The notes beneath the pieces are model-generated. The model ran no database searches, was not told the DNA's origin, and saw nothing but the letters and a program-made list of their open reading frames with translations. A stretch of 64,000 bases of DNA. Source: Lacticaseibacillus suilingensis (GTDB lineage Bacteria; Bacillota; Bacilli; Lactobacillales; Lactobacillaceae). A program made the translations under genes and the position numbers. How positions within the stretch are numbered: position 1 is the first letter of the stretch; each line of letters begins with the position of its first letter. The DNA lies in contig NZ_BOLV01000010.1 in assembly GCF_016861845.1 (NCBI RefSeq), positions 52,534 to 116,533 on the forward strand. The letters run 5' to 3'. This document shows positions 29,146 to 36,577 of the stretch, in pieces.

Positions 29146-30504
29146 ATGCGAGTCGCCATTGTAGGTTGCACCCACGCCGGGACGGCAGTGGTTACGCAAA
29201 TCGCGCTCACGCATCCCGAAACCATTGTCGATGTGTATGAACGGCGCGGTGATATTTCTTTTCTATCTTGCGGAATCTCCTTGTACCTTGAAGGTGTCGT
29301 CAAAGATCCGAATACCTTGTTTTATGCTAGTAAGGCCAGCCTCGAAGCGCTAGGCCCCAATATTCATGTGCATTTGCGGCATGATGTGCTCAATGTCGAT
29401 AGCGAGCACCATACCTTGGCGATTCAGGACCTGGAAGCCGGCGATAAATACACGACCAAATATGACAAGCTGGTCATCAGCACTGGCAGTTATCCCGTGA
29501 TTCCGCCGATTCAGGGCATTAGCATTCCCCACGTCCTCATGTGCAAAAACTATGATGATGCCTTGGCCATCAAGGAAACTGCCGCGAATGCGCGCCGCAT
29601 TGCCATTGTGGGCGGCGGCTATATCGGGGTGGAGCTGGCCGAAGCCTATAGTCGCACCGGTCACGATATCGTGTTTATCAATGGGGTGCGCCGGCTGTTG
29701 AGTCACTATGTTGATGAGCCGATTTCCCAGCAAGTGGAACACGAGTTGGCGGCACATGGCGTTGACGCCCACCTCCATGAAATGGCGTTGCGTTTTGATA
29801 GTGACGAAAAACAAGTTTATATTCAAACCGATAAAAACGAGTGGACGGCTGATTTGGCCGTGGTGTGTGTGGGTTTTCAGCCGATGACGGAACTCGTTGA
29901 AGGCCAGATCGAGTTGAACCACGATGGCTCAATTCACGTGAATGCCTACATGCAAAGCAGCAACCCGGATATCTATGCGGCCGGGGATGCCGCGGCGGTG
30001 CATTTTAATCCTACCGGTAAGGATGCTTACACGCCACTGGCGACCAACGCGGTGCGGCAAGGCAAGCTGGTTGGGATCAACCTGTTTGGCAACAAAGTGC
30101 GCTACATGGGCACGCAGGCCACTTCGGCGCTGCGGTTGTATGATCACACGTTAGCTTGCAGTGGCATGACGCAGGAGCGCGCGTTGCAGCACGGTTTTGA
30201 TGCGGCGGCGGCAGATTTGACCATCGACTACCGGCCCAACTTCATGCCGACGACCGCCGCCATCAGCATGCGCTTGGTTTACAATCGGGCAAATCGCCGG
30301 ATTTTGGGGGCGCAGTTCTACAGTACGCATGATGTGTCCGAAACGGCGAATACCATTTCGGTCATGATTCAAAATCGCAACACCATCGATGAACTAGCTT
30401 ATGTCGATATGCTGTTTAACCCGCATTATGACAACCCATGGCATTATTTGAACATGCTGGGGCAGGCAGCAGTGGCGCAAGCCGATCGAGATGCAGCGAA
30501 TTAA
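29146..30504 (+). CDS. nox: H2O-forming NADH oxidase (Nox-2 type)
   Basis: FAD enzyme that reduces O2 to water with two NADH, restoring NAD+. The N-terminal Rossmann motif VAIVGCTHAGTAVV is followed by the redox Cys in SFLSCGISLYLEG (about residue 42), the hallmark of the NADH oxidase/CoA-disulfide reductase group. The second dinucleotide motif is IAIVGGGYIGVELAEAYSR; the FAD motif is IYAAGDAAAV. Length 452 is typical. ATG at 29146 is preceded by GGAAGGAG. A CoA-disulfide or NADH-peroxidase role is possible from the family, but Nox is the best fit. Confidence 0.88.
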   Translation: MRVAIVGCTHAGTAVVTQIALTHPETIVDVYERRGDISFLSCGISLYLEGVVKDPNTLFYASKASLEALGPNIHVHLRHDVLNVDSEHHTLAIQDLEAGDKYTTKYDKLVISTGSYPVIPPIQGISIPHVLMCKNYDDALAIKETAANARRIAIVGGGYIGVELAEAYSRTGHDIVFINGVRRLLSHYVDEPISQQVEHELAAHGVDAHLHEMALRFDSDEKQVYIQTDKNEWTADLAVVCVGFQPMTELVEGQIELNHDGSIHVNAYMQSSNPDIYAAGDAAAVHFNPTGKDAYTPLATNAVRQGKLVGINLFGNKVRYMGTQATSALRLYDHTLACSGMTQERALQHGFDAAAADLTIDYRPNFMPTTAAISMRLVYNRANRRILGAQFYSTHDVSETANTISVMIQNRNTIDELAYVDMLFNPHYDNPWHYLNMLGQAAVAQADRDAAN

Positions 30505-30516
30505 AAGGAGTTTACT

Positions 30517-31143
30517 ATGTGGAATTTGATTGGCGCTGGCGCCTGGGTCTTACTGCTCATTTATCTCGTGTTTGTGGTGATGAATGTGCGGTCTCGGCAT
30601 TTGAAAATGGTCGTAATGAACCAGCCGCGATTGCGGGTGGTCGTGATTGACGTGCTGGAAAGTCTCATGTTCGTGGCGGCTCTGTATGGCATGGCGTGGG
30701 TCACTTGGCTGCGGCCAATCGACTACACCAGCTCAACTATGGTGCGTGTCAACTACGAGTATCATCCATTGATTTTACAAAGCGATGGCGAAAAGGCTTA
30801 TTACGCGACGGTCGCTTCTGGTAATGGTAAACAGCCGGTGCGCTACTTTACGTACTGGACCGCCAATACCCGCAACAAAACCAACAGCCGTCAAGCCGAT
30901 ATTTCCTCCGGTAGTCAGCCTTTATCGGTGCGTGCCAGTGCTTATCCTTGGAAAAATAAACGGCTGACCAAGCTGGATGCCACCACCGAAAAAGCCTTTG
31001 TCGCCACCATGACTGCCCATTACCGCAAGACCTTCCTGAACGGCCTGGGGATGCATGTGGGCCATATGGCTGAGCGCTTTGACCTGATTCGGATTCCGAA
31101 TGACACTATGATCAAGGTTTTGCCGTTGAACGCTGAGGATTAA
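30517..31143 (+). CDS. Lactobacillales membrane-anchored protein (LVIS_2131-like)
   Basis: Protein of 208 residues with two N-terminal membrane helices (about 7-24 and 46-66) and a soluble extracellular domain of about 140 residues containing YHPLILQSDGEKAYYATVAS. Sequence character recalls the uncharacterised LVIS_2131 family; this is from memory. It starts 13 bases after nox with AAGGAG in between, so it is co-transcribed with nox. Function is unknown. Confidence 0.65.
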   Translation: MWNLIGAGAWVLLLIYLVFVVMNVRSRHLKMVVMNQPRLRVVVIDVLESLMFVAALYGMAWVTWLRPIDYTSSTMVRVNYEYHPLILQSDGEKAYYATVASGNGKQPVRYFTYWTANTRNKTNSRQADISSGSQPLSVRASAYPWKNKRLTKLDATTEKAFVATMTAHYRKTFLNGLGMHVGHMAERFDLIRIPNDTMIKVLPLNAED

Positions 31144-31144
31144 C

Positions 31145-31194
31145 CCAAACAAATAGCACCTGCAGTCAGCCGGCTGCAGGTGCTATTTGTTTGG
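31145..31194 (+). terminator. Terminator of the nox operon
   Basis: A 21-bp perfect stem (31145-31165 with 31174-31194) around an 8-base loop. The stem core CAAATAGC/GCTATTTG is also used in the terminator at 56729-56774. Confidence 0.85.
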
Positions 31195-31250
31195 ACAGGT
31201 CAACGGCATTATCCTGATAAAGATGCTGCCGACTATTCCGGCAGAGTTAC

Positions 31251-31405
31251 GAGCCAAAAGGCCGGAGCCGAGCAGCTTGATCAGCCTGTAGTGCCAAGCA
31301 CGTACAGGCTGACATGCGGCAGCAGCTACGTCGCCCACCAAGTCCAAAGTTCGGACTCGGCGGCCGACTAGGCTACCTGTCGGCTCCAAGCCCGCCTTTT
31401 GGCTC
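31251..31405. repeat. Palindromic intergenic element, degenerate copy with nested hairpin
   Basis: GAGCCAAAAGGC (31251-31262) pairs with GCCTTTTGGCTC (31394-31405), and GGAGCCGA pairs with TCGGCTCC further in. Inside are the hairpin TCAGCCTGTA...TACAGGCTGA (as in copy C) and a degenerate GTCG...CGAC stem with AGTCC/GGACT around a 7-base loop. It fills the gap 31195-31412, where no gene is visible. Confidence 0.75.
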
Positions 31406-31412
31406 AGCCCGT

Positions 31413-31619
31413 CTACTTACCTGTCGGCTTGTGTTCCATGTAGTCGCGAAGGCTGGCCACGACCGTCTGGTCAGGGGTCTCTCGCATCGCCTTAATGTTA
31501 TGGATGTGTTCCACAGAAACGTGGCTGTTCAGTGCCATTTCTGTATCCGTTAAATCGTTCTTCCGTTGGAACGCAATGATCTCGCGAGAGAACTCACTTA
31601 GTTGGTCTTTTTCACTCAC
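31413..31619 (-). CDS. Small HTH-like protein, 68 aa (LBP_cg2779-like)
   Basis: Short cytoplasmic protein starting with GTG behind GAGGAGG. Residues 20-45 (LTDTEMALNSHVSVEHIHNIKAM) look like a helix-turn-helix of the Xre type, though too short for a complete domain. It resembles the uncharacterised LBP_cg2779 family of lactobacilli (from memory). It is a single gene whose 3' end abuts the repeat element. Confidence 0.6.
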   Translation of the reverse strand: MSEKDQLSEFSREIIAFQRKNDLTDTEMALNSHVSVEHIHNIKAMRETPDQTVVASLRDYMEHKPTGK

Positions 31620-31717
31620 AGGTGTAACCTCCTCGATTGGCTTCTACAATCTAGTATACCGAACTTTTAGCGGAATGCGTATTTTTTTGAATTCGACGGC
31701 CAGCTGAGGCCAAATGC

Positions 31718-31746
31718 TTGCAAAAGCGAACGTATGTTTGTATAAT
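31718..31746 (+). promoter_or_regulatory. Strong promoter with embedded SOS box
   Basis: -35 TTGCAA (31718-31723), 17-base spacer, perfect -10 TATAAT (31741-31746). The spacer contains CGAACGTATGTTTG (31727-31740), which fits the Gram-positive LexA/DinR consensus CGAACRNRYGTTYC at all but the last base. LexA bound here would block the promoter. Confidence 0.75.
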
Positions 31747-31771
31747 GAAGTCAGTAGGGTAGGGGTGACTC

Positions 31772-32095
31772 GTGAAAGGACGTGTTGTCATGGATCAACT
31801 GAATTATCTCGATCAATTGGCCGCGGCCCAACCCGTTCCGCTACGGGTGCGGCACTTCGAGAACAAAAATGTGATTATCCGGCGCAACCTCGCCAACCAA
31901 AAGGGACTGACCACGGCGGTATGGGACGCGTGGCTGCGGCAATCGCTACGGCCGTTTGGTGGGTTTGAGGCGATTATTGAGGTCGACCGCTTTGGCGATA
32001 ATCCCGATATTCGCTTCTTCAGCGTGGCCCAGGTGGCTGATGCAGTGCATTACATTTTGACTGCTGGGGCAGAGAAACCATTAGCCGTCAGTTAG
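31772..32095 (+). CDS. Putative SOS-regulated protein, about 100 aa, unknown
   Basis: No family is recognised. The protein is soluble: QLNYLDQLAAAQPVPLRVRH, then NVIIRRNLANQKGLTTAVWD, RFGDNPDIRFFSVAQVADA and an Ala-rich end. GTG at 31772 follows AGGGG; ATG at 31790 follows AAAGGA, and either may be the start. The promoter carries a LexA-type box, so the gene is likely induced by DNA damage. It stands alone; a weak inverted repeat (AAAAAGTAAG ... CTTATTTTTT, about 32105-32138) may end it. Confidence 0.6.
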   Translation: MKGRVVMDQLNYLDQLAAAQPVPLRVRHFENKNVIIRRNLANQKGLTTAVWDAWLRQSLRPFGGFEAIIEVDRFGDNPDIRFFSVAQVADAVHYILTAGAEKPLAVS

Positions 32096-32191
32096 AAAAC
32101 TAACAAAAAGTAAGCGAAACCTGTTTACTTATTTTTTGTAAGTGTTAAGATAACCTTCGTAAACAAGTCAAACATACGGAGGTCCTTTATT

Positions 32192-33307
32192 ATGACAATG
32201 ACAAACGGCTATGAACAAAGTGATAACGAAAAGAAACTTGAGATCGTGAACTTGCCGAGTTTGGAAGCAGAAGCCAAGAAGATTATCCCGACCGGCGGGT
32301 TCGGTTACATCGCTGGCGGTTCAGAAGACGATTGGACCTTGAAGCAAAATACCGCGGCTTTTGGCCACGTTCAAATCGTGCCCAAGGCCCTGTCCAACAT
32401 TGAACAACCGAGCACCGCGACGAAGGTGTTTGGCCTCGATCTGAAGACGCCAATCATGATGGCCCCAACCGCTGCGCAGGGCTTGGCCCATGCTCAGGGT
32501 GAAAAAGATACCGCTAAAGGCGTGGCCGCAGTGGGCGGCTTGATGGCTCAAAGCACCTACAGCTCGACTTCAATTGCCGACACCGCCGCTGCTGGTGCCG
32601 GTGCGCCGCAGTTCTTCCAGCTGTACATGAGCAAGGACTGGTCCTTTAACGAAAGCCTGCTGGATGAAGCGGTTAAGGCTGGTGTCAAAGGCATTATCCT
32701 GACGGTTGATGCCACGGTGGATGGTTACCGGGAAGCTGATATCATCAACAACTTCCAGTTCCCAATTCCAATGGCCAACTTGGAGAAGTTCTCTGAAGGC
32801 GATGGCAAGGGCAAAGGCATCGGTGAAATCTACGCCGCTGCCGCGCAGAAGATTAACGAAGATGACGTGCGCCGCATTGCCGAGTACACCCATCTGCCAG
32901 TGATTGTCAAAGGGATTGAATCCCCAGAAGATGCTATGCGCGCGATTGGCGCCGGCGCCGCAGGGATTTACGTTTCCAACCATGGCGGCCGGCAGTTGAA
33001 CGGTGGTCCGGCCTCAATCGACGTCCTGCCTGCCATTGCTAAGGCCGTCAACCATCAAGTACCGATTATCTTCGACTCTGGTGTCCGTCGCGGCAGCCAT
33101 GTCTTCAAGGCGCTGGCCTCCGGCGCTGACCTGGTTGCCATGGGCCGGCCAGTTATTTATGGCTTGGCTTTAGGTGGGGCGCAAGGCGTGCAGAGCGTCT
33201 TTGAAGAGCTGAACCACGAGCTCGAAATCGCCATGCAGCTGGCTGGGACGAAGACCATTGAAGACGTTAAGCATGCGCCTTTGACTCACTTCAACTACGC
33301 TGATTAA
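32192..33307 (+). CDS. L-lactate oxidase / alpha-hydroxy-acid oxidase (FMN)
   Basis: FMN enzyme that oxidises L-lactate with O2 to pyruvate and H2O2. The length (371 residues) and N-terminus IVNLPSLEAEAKKIIP with GGFGYIAGGSEDDWTL match Aerococcus-type lactate oxidases. The active-site motif YVSNHGGRQLNGGPASIDVLP contains the catalytic His. GGLMAQSTYSSTS and VPIIFDSGVRRGSHVFKALA bind FMN. GGAGG precedes the ATG; -35 TTTACT and -10 TAAGAT lie near 32124-32151. Together with GlpO it is a second H2O2 source in the window. Confidence 0.88.
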   Translation: MTMTNGYEQSDNEKKLEIVNLPSLEAEAKKIIPTGGFGYIAGGSEDDWTLKQNTAAFGHVQIVPKALSNIEQPSTATKVFGLDLKTPIMMAPTAAQGLAHAQGEKDTAKGVAAVGGLMAQSTYSSTSIADTAAAGAGAPQFFQLYMSKDWSFNESLLDEAVKAGVKGIILTVDATVDGYREADIINNFQFPIPMANLEKFSEGDGKGKGIGEIYAAAAQKINEDDVRRIAEYTHLPVIVKGIESPEDAMRAIGAGAAGIYVSNHGGRQLNGGPASIDVLPAIAKAVNHQVPIIFDSGVRRGSHVFKALASGADLVAMGRPVIYGLALGGAQGVQSVFEELNHELEIAMQLAGTKTIEDVKHAPLTHFNYAD

Positions 33308-33322
33308 TTTCATTTCCGCCTC

Positions 33323-33349
33323 CAGGACGCCGTCATCGGCGTCCTTTTT
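33323..33349 (+). terminator. Terminator of the lactate oxidase gene
   Basis: AGGACGCCG, loop TCAT, CGGCGTCCT, then TTTTT. Confidence 0.9.
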
Positions 33350-33371
33350 TGGTCCCTCATGGCGTGAAAGC

Positions 33372-33400
33372 TTTTCCATTGCCGGTCGTCCGGTTATACT
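33372..33400 (+). promoter_or_regulatory. Predicted flavodoxin promoter
   Basis: -35 TTTTCC (weak), 17-base spacer, -10 TATACT (33395-33400). Confidence 0.45.
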
Positions 33401-33418
33401 GAAGGGGAGGTGAGTGCG

Positions 33419-33892
33419 ATGAAAGTCTTGATCTTGTATGAATCCATTACGGGTAACGCCAAAGGGATGGCTCGAATTTTGGACCAGTTCTTCAAACATG
33501 CCGGCGCCGAAACTAAAATCTCCCAGATGCAGCAAACTGATGTGGCGACCTTAGTTGACTACGATGCCGTGGTCATTGCTACGTATACCTGGTCTGGCGG
33601 GGTTGTGCCGCCGGAAGCCGATGATTTTTATGGTGATATCGCTGGTGTTGACCTGAGTGCCAAGCCTTTGGTGGTGGGGGTCGCTGGCACCGGCGATCCT
33701 TGGTATGGCAAGGACTATAACACCGCCCCAGACTTGTTTGATGAAGCGTTTGTACAGGCGGGGGCGGTCTTAGGCGCCGAACCAATCAAAATCGAACAAG
33801 GCGCGCAGGAAAAAGATATGCCGGCTTTTGCCGCGTTCACCAAGTCGATGATTGCCAAAGTCAAGGCGGTTCAGCAAGCCGCCAAGGAGTGA
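33419..33892 (+). CDS. Flavodoxin
   Basis: Small FMN electron carrier of 157 residues. The FMN phosphate loop is LYESITGNAKGMA at the N-terminus (the usual S/T-x-T-G-N pattern is ESITGN). ATYTWSGGVVPPEADDFY is the 60s loop and VAGTGDPWYGKDYNTAPD the 90s loop, which stack on the flavin. ATG at 33419 has GGGGAGG 8 bases upstream; the GTG at 33410 overlaps that site. It is the first gene of a three-gene operon with two small unknown proteins. Confidence 0.88.
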   Translation: MKVLILYESITGNAKGMARILDQFFKHAGAETKISQMQQTDVATLVDYDAVVIATYTWSGGVVPPEADDFYGDIAGVDLSAKPLVVGVAGTGDPWYGKDYNTAPDLFDEAFVQAGAVLGAEPIKIEQGAQEKDMPAFAAFTKSMIAKVKAVQQAAKE

Positions 33893-33896
33893 GCCT

Positions 33897-34124
33897 ATGG
33901 ACGAAACCATTTTTTTCAACCCTGGCGATGCCATCGCTACCGAGTATGATTTTGCGGCGGCGCGGCGCAGTGCGGAGATTTTTAAGGTGGCCCACGCTTC
34001 CGATAAAGGGTTAGTGGTGGCCAAAGACGATCACGGGCAGTTCGCGGTGTTCTACGAAGGCGGCGCCAGTACCGGCGACGGGGCGGTGCCAGCGACCAAA
34101 TATACCATCCTGGCCCATTTATAA
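33897..34124 (+). CDS. Hypothetical small protein, 75 aa
   Basis: Unrecognised soluble protein with AAARRSAEIFKVAHASDKG and a strand-rich middle, GLVVAKDDHGQFAVFYEGG. It begins 4 bases after the flavodoxin stop; AAGGAG in the flavodoxin tail serves as its ribosome site. Its stop overlaps the next ATG (TAATG). Its position suggests a partner or accessory to flavodoxin, but nothing in the sequence proves it. Confidence 0.6.
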   Translation: MDETIFFNPGDAIATEYDFAAARRSAEIFKVAHASDKGLVVAKDDHGQFAVFYEGGASTGDGAVPATKYTILAHL

Positions 34125-34312
34125 TGACGAATAAGCGAAAAGGTGGGGTCAGTCTACTCATCATTGCGGCTATTTTGCTAGGCGGGTGGGGCGAATACCA
34201 CCTGCTGCAGGCACCACTGCCGAATCCATTTGGAGTCGGCGGCTTAGGGCTGCTCATGGGTGGCTTGTTGGCCGGTCTGATTGGCTGGTGGTGGCCGAAG
34301 AATCACGGTTGA
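34124..34312 (+). CDS. Small membrane protein, 62 aa
   Basis: Two hydrophobic segments (about residues 9-22 and 38-56) joined by LLQAPLPNPFGVG, with a basic start MTNKRKGG, so the N-terminus is inside. It overlaps the preceding stop by one base and is coupled to the flavodoxin operon. Family unknown. Confidence 0.55.
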   Translation: MTNKRKGGVSLLIIAAILLGGWGEYHLLQAPLPNPFGVGGLGLLMGGLLAGLIGWWWPKNHG

Positions 34313-34383
34313 ATTGTTCACAATCGGTCTTGAATCTGCTATACTGAGCTGGTAACTAAAAGTAAGTGAAGGGATTGATTATC

Positions 34384-34788
34384 ATGGCAACATTAACCCA
34401 AGAAATGAAAGATATGGTCGGTAAGCAGCTGAACTTCCTGGCTACCACTGATGAAGCCGGCAATCCGCAAGTCGGGCCGAAAGGGACCATGCGCGTGTTC
34501 GATGATCATCGTTTGATTTATAACGAAGAAACCGGTCGCCATGCTTGGCACAATCTGCAGGCGAACCACAAGGCGGCCGTGGCCGTCGTTGATCGCAGCA
34601 TCTTGAAGGGCTTCCGCTTCGAAGGCACCGTTGAATTCCACAACGACGACCAAATCTTTGAAGACGCTAAGGCCTTTGCGGCAGAGCGTCACTTACCAGC
34701 TGCAATTTCCGCAGTAGTGATTAACATCCACCGCATCATCAAGCTGGATGCCGGGCCAAACGCCGGCACCGTCATCGAAGAAGACTAA
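34384..34788 (+). CDS. Pyridoxamine 5'-phosphate oxidase family protein
   Basis: Split-barrel flavin-binding protein of 134 residues. The N-terminus LNFLATTDEAGNPQVGPKGTMR and DRSILKGFRFEGTVEFH follow the PNPOx-like pattern, which binds FMN or F420-like cofactors. It is too short for a true PdxH, so a flavin-linked reductase or FMN-binding role is more likely. ATG at 34384 follows GAAGGG. TTCACA and TATACT (17-base spacing, about 34318-34346) may be its promoter. Confidence 0.78.
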   Translation: MATLTQEMKDMVGKQLNFLATTDEAGNPQVGPKGTMRVFDDHRLIYNEETGRHAWHNLQANHKAAVAVVDRSILKGFRFEGTVEFHNDDQIFEDAKAFAAERHLPAAISAVVINIHRIIKLDAGPNAGTVIEED

Positions 34789-34807
34789 GTAGCCCATAAA
34801 AATAGGC

Positions 34808-34969
34808 TGAGACAAAATGCGGTTTTAGCCCAGAGTATAAGCCAAACGGCCTGTAAAACCTGAACTTAGGTTTTGCAGGCCGTTTGGCTTATACGGGTAG
34901 GGCGTCGCATTTTGGCTCGTACTGTTCTGGAATAGTCGTACGCCTATCTTCACCTCAAATTATGTCTCA
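34808..34969. repeat. MITE-like palindromic element
   Basis: Terminal inverted repeats TGAGACA (34808) and TGTCTCA (34969) flank AAAATGCG/CGCATTTT arms and a central 27-bp hairpin arm (34835-34861 with 34868-34894, one mismatch). It carries no coding region and lies between convergent genes, where it may also terminate transcription. The architecture suggests a non-autonomous mobile element; no flanking target duplication is obvious. Confidence 0.65.
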
Positions 34970-34989
34970 ATCGTTTTTTACGCCACACC

Positions 34990-35664
34990 CTAAACCGGTT
35001 GCGCGGCGGTGCGTTTTTGATGGTTTTCAATCACCAAGGCGGTGATGGCTTTGGCGATGTTTTCGTTGCGCAGAATGGGTCCATGCGCATAGCTGCCAAA
35101 CGTGTTCTTGTAACGCATGCCTTCCACGCCGTCGTCTGGGTTGTTGCCGTAGCCTTGAATCATTTTGCCGAGCGGCTTGAGCTTGGTTTTGTCATCGAAG
35201 TAGGTGCGGCCACTATGATTTTCGAAGGCCTTGACGGTGCCGAAAGGCGTTTCGAATTCGGTATCGCCAATCATGCGGCTGTCGGCTTTGAACACGGTAT
35301 GCAGCGGCAGAATGCCCAGGCCGTCGATGACCGTGCCGCTGGAGGTCTTATAGTAGCTGCCGAGTAGCTGGTAGCCGCCGCAAATCGCCAGCATCGGCCC
35401 ATCGTTTTCGATGTAAGTCTGCAGCGTATCCTTGAAGCGAGCGAGATCTTTGGCGACCACGGTTTGTTCATAATCTTGGCCGCCGCCGAAAAAGACAAAG
35501 TCATAATCGCTGGCGTCGAAGGGACAATTCAAACTGATATTATCCACGACGGTGGCGTAACCTTGCTTGCTGAGCCAATACCGTAAAATCTTGACGTCGC
35601 CACTGTCGCCATAGGTATTCATCAGGTCTTCATAGAGATAGGCGACTTTGATTGTTTCGGTCAT
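34990..35664 (-). CDS. gatD: Lipid II isoglutaminyl synthase, GatD-like glutamine amidotransferase
   Basis: Class I glutaminase subunit that supplies ammonia to MurT for amidating the D-Glu of lipid II. The N-terminus VAYLYEDLMNTYGDSGDVKILRYW is the GatD/CobQ-like start, the nucleophile Cys is in MLAICGGYQLLG, and the His motif is GSYAHGPIL. Length 224 residues fits. ATG at 35664 has AAAGGA 8 bases upstream. The partner gene murT is usually adjacent but is not seen here; the MurE at 47073 is not MurT. Downstream and upstream neighbours are unrelated. Confidence 0.85.
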   Translation of the reverse strand: MTETIKVAYLYEDLMNTYGDSGDVKILRYWLSKQGYATVVDNISLNCPFDASDYDFVFFGGGQDYEQTVVAKDLARFKDTLQTYIENDGPMLAICGGYQLLGSYYKTSSGTVIDGLGILPLHTVFKADSRMIGDTEFETPFGTVKAFENHSGRTYFDDKTKLKPLGKMIQGYGNNPDDGVEGMRYKNTFGSYAHGPILRNENIAKAITALVIENHQKRTAAQPV

Positions 35665-35790
35665 CTCACTCATCCTTTCTGTTTGCGTCATTATAGCACG
35701 GATTAGCGGCGCTGCGGCAAGTGGCTGCGCGTTGAAAGCGCTCGCCGAAGGTTGTGACTGAGCGGTGATTAAGTTAAACTAGACAGTGAC

Positions 35791-35812
35791 GTGAAACCCG
35801 CTAAAGTTTCAC
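35791..35812. promoter_or_regulatory. Inverted repeat GTGAAAC-N8-GTTTCAC
   Basis: The half-sites resemble parS halves (TGTTTCACGTGAAACA) but are arranged outward with an 8-base gap. It lies just upstream of the rsmG-noc-parA-parB block. It could be a degenerate partition or Noc site, or simply an operator. Confidence 0.25.
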
Positions 35813-35851
35813 AACATAGCGGTTGTACTGGTAAGAAAAAAGGGTGACAAG

Positions 35852-36577
35852 ATGAACGAAGCGGAGTTTACCGCGGCTTTAACCGCCTTGGGGCTGACCC
35901 CCACCGCGGCGCAACTGAAGCAATTTGCCGATTATTATACCCAATTAGTAGCGGCCAATGAGCACGTGAATTTGACCGCCATTACCGCCCATGACGAAGT
36001 TTATTTAAAGCATTTTTACGATTCCATCACGCTGGTCGAAGCGTGGCCCGCACTGAAAGACCAGGCGCTGACGGTATGCGATATTGGCGCCGGGGCTGGC
36101 TTTCCGTCCTTGCCGCTGAAAATCATGGCGCCGCAGCTACAGGTGACGATTATCGATTCGCTGAACAAGCGGATTGCGTTTTTGACCGCGTTAACGCAAA
36201 GCCTCGGCCTCACTGGCGTCGACCTGTATCACGACCGGGCCGAGACTTTCGGCCAAGGCCCCAAACGCGGCAGCTTTGATGTCGTGGTGGCGCGCGCCGT
36301 GGCCCCGCTGAATGTGCTGGCGGAATTATGTCTGCCGCTGGTGAAGCCAGGCGGCCATTTCATTGCGATGAAAGGCAGCAAAGGCGAAGCGGAGCTGGCC
36401 CATGCCAAAGTGGCTTTTGGTGAGTTGGGCGGGCGGTATGCGGCCACCAAGGCGTTGACGCTACCAGGTGGTGATCCGCGCACGTTGATTGTGGTTGATA
36501 AAGTCAAACCGACGCCGGCCCGTTTTCCGCGCAAGCCAGGCACGCCGAGCAAACAGCCGTTAGGAGGTCAGGCATAG
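35852..36577 (+). CDS. rsmG: 16S rRNA (guanine527-N7)-methyltransferase
   Basis: SAM-dependent methyltransferase (GidB) that modifies G527 of 16S rRNA. The motif VCDIGAGAGFPSLPLKI binds SAM; IIDSLNKRIAFLTAL and FDVVVARAVAPLNVLAELCLPL are family blocks; GHFIAMKGSKGEAEL follows. At 241 residues it is full length with a basic tail (RFPRKPGTPSK). The noc start codon overlaps its stop by one base. It heads the origin-proximal partition cluster. Confidence 0.95.
   Translation: MNEAEFTAALTALGLTPTAAQLKQFADYYTQLVAANEHVNLTAITAHDEVYLKHFYDSITLVEAWPALKDQALTVCDIGAGAGFPSLPLKIMAPQLQVTIIDSLNKRIAFLTALTQSLGLTGVDLYHDRAETFGQGPKRGSFDVVVARAVAPLNVLAELCLPLVKPGGHFIAMKGSKGEAELAHAKVAFGELGGRYAATKALTLPGGDPRTLIVVDKVKPTPARFPRKPGTPSKQPLGGQA

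Noticed and set aside
29929..29945. AATTCACGTGAAT inside nox as a parS site
   Set aside because: The flanks do not match TGTTTCACGTGAAACA and it lies in a coding region.
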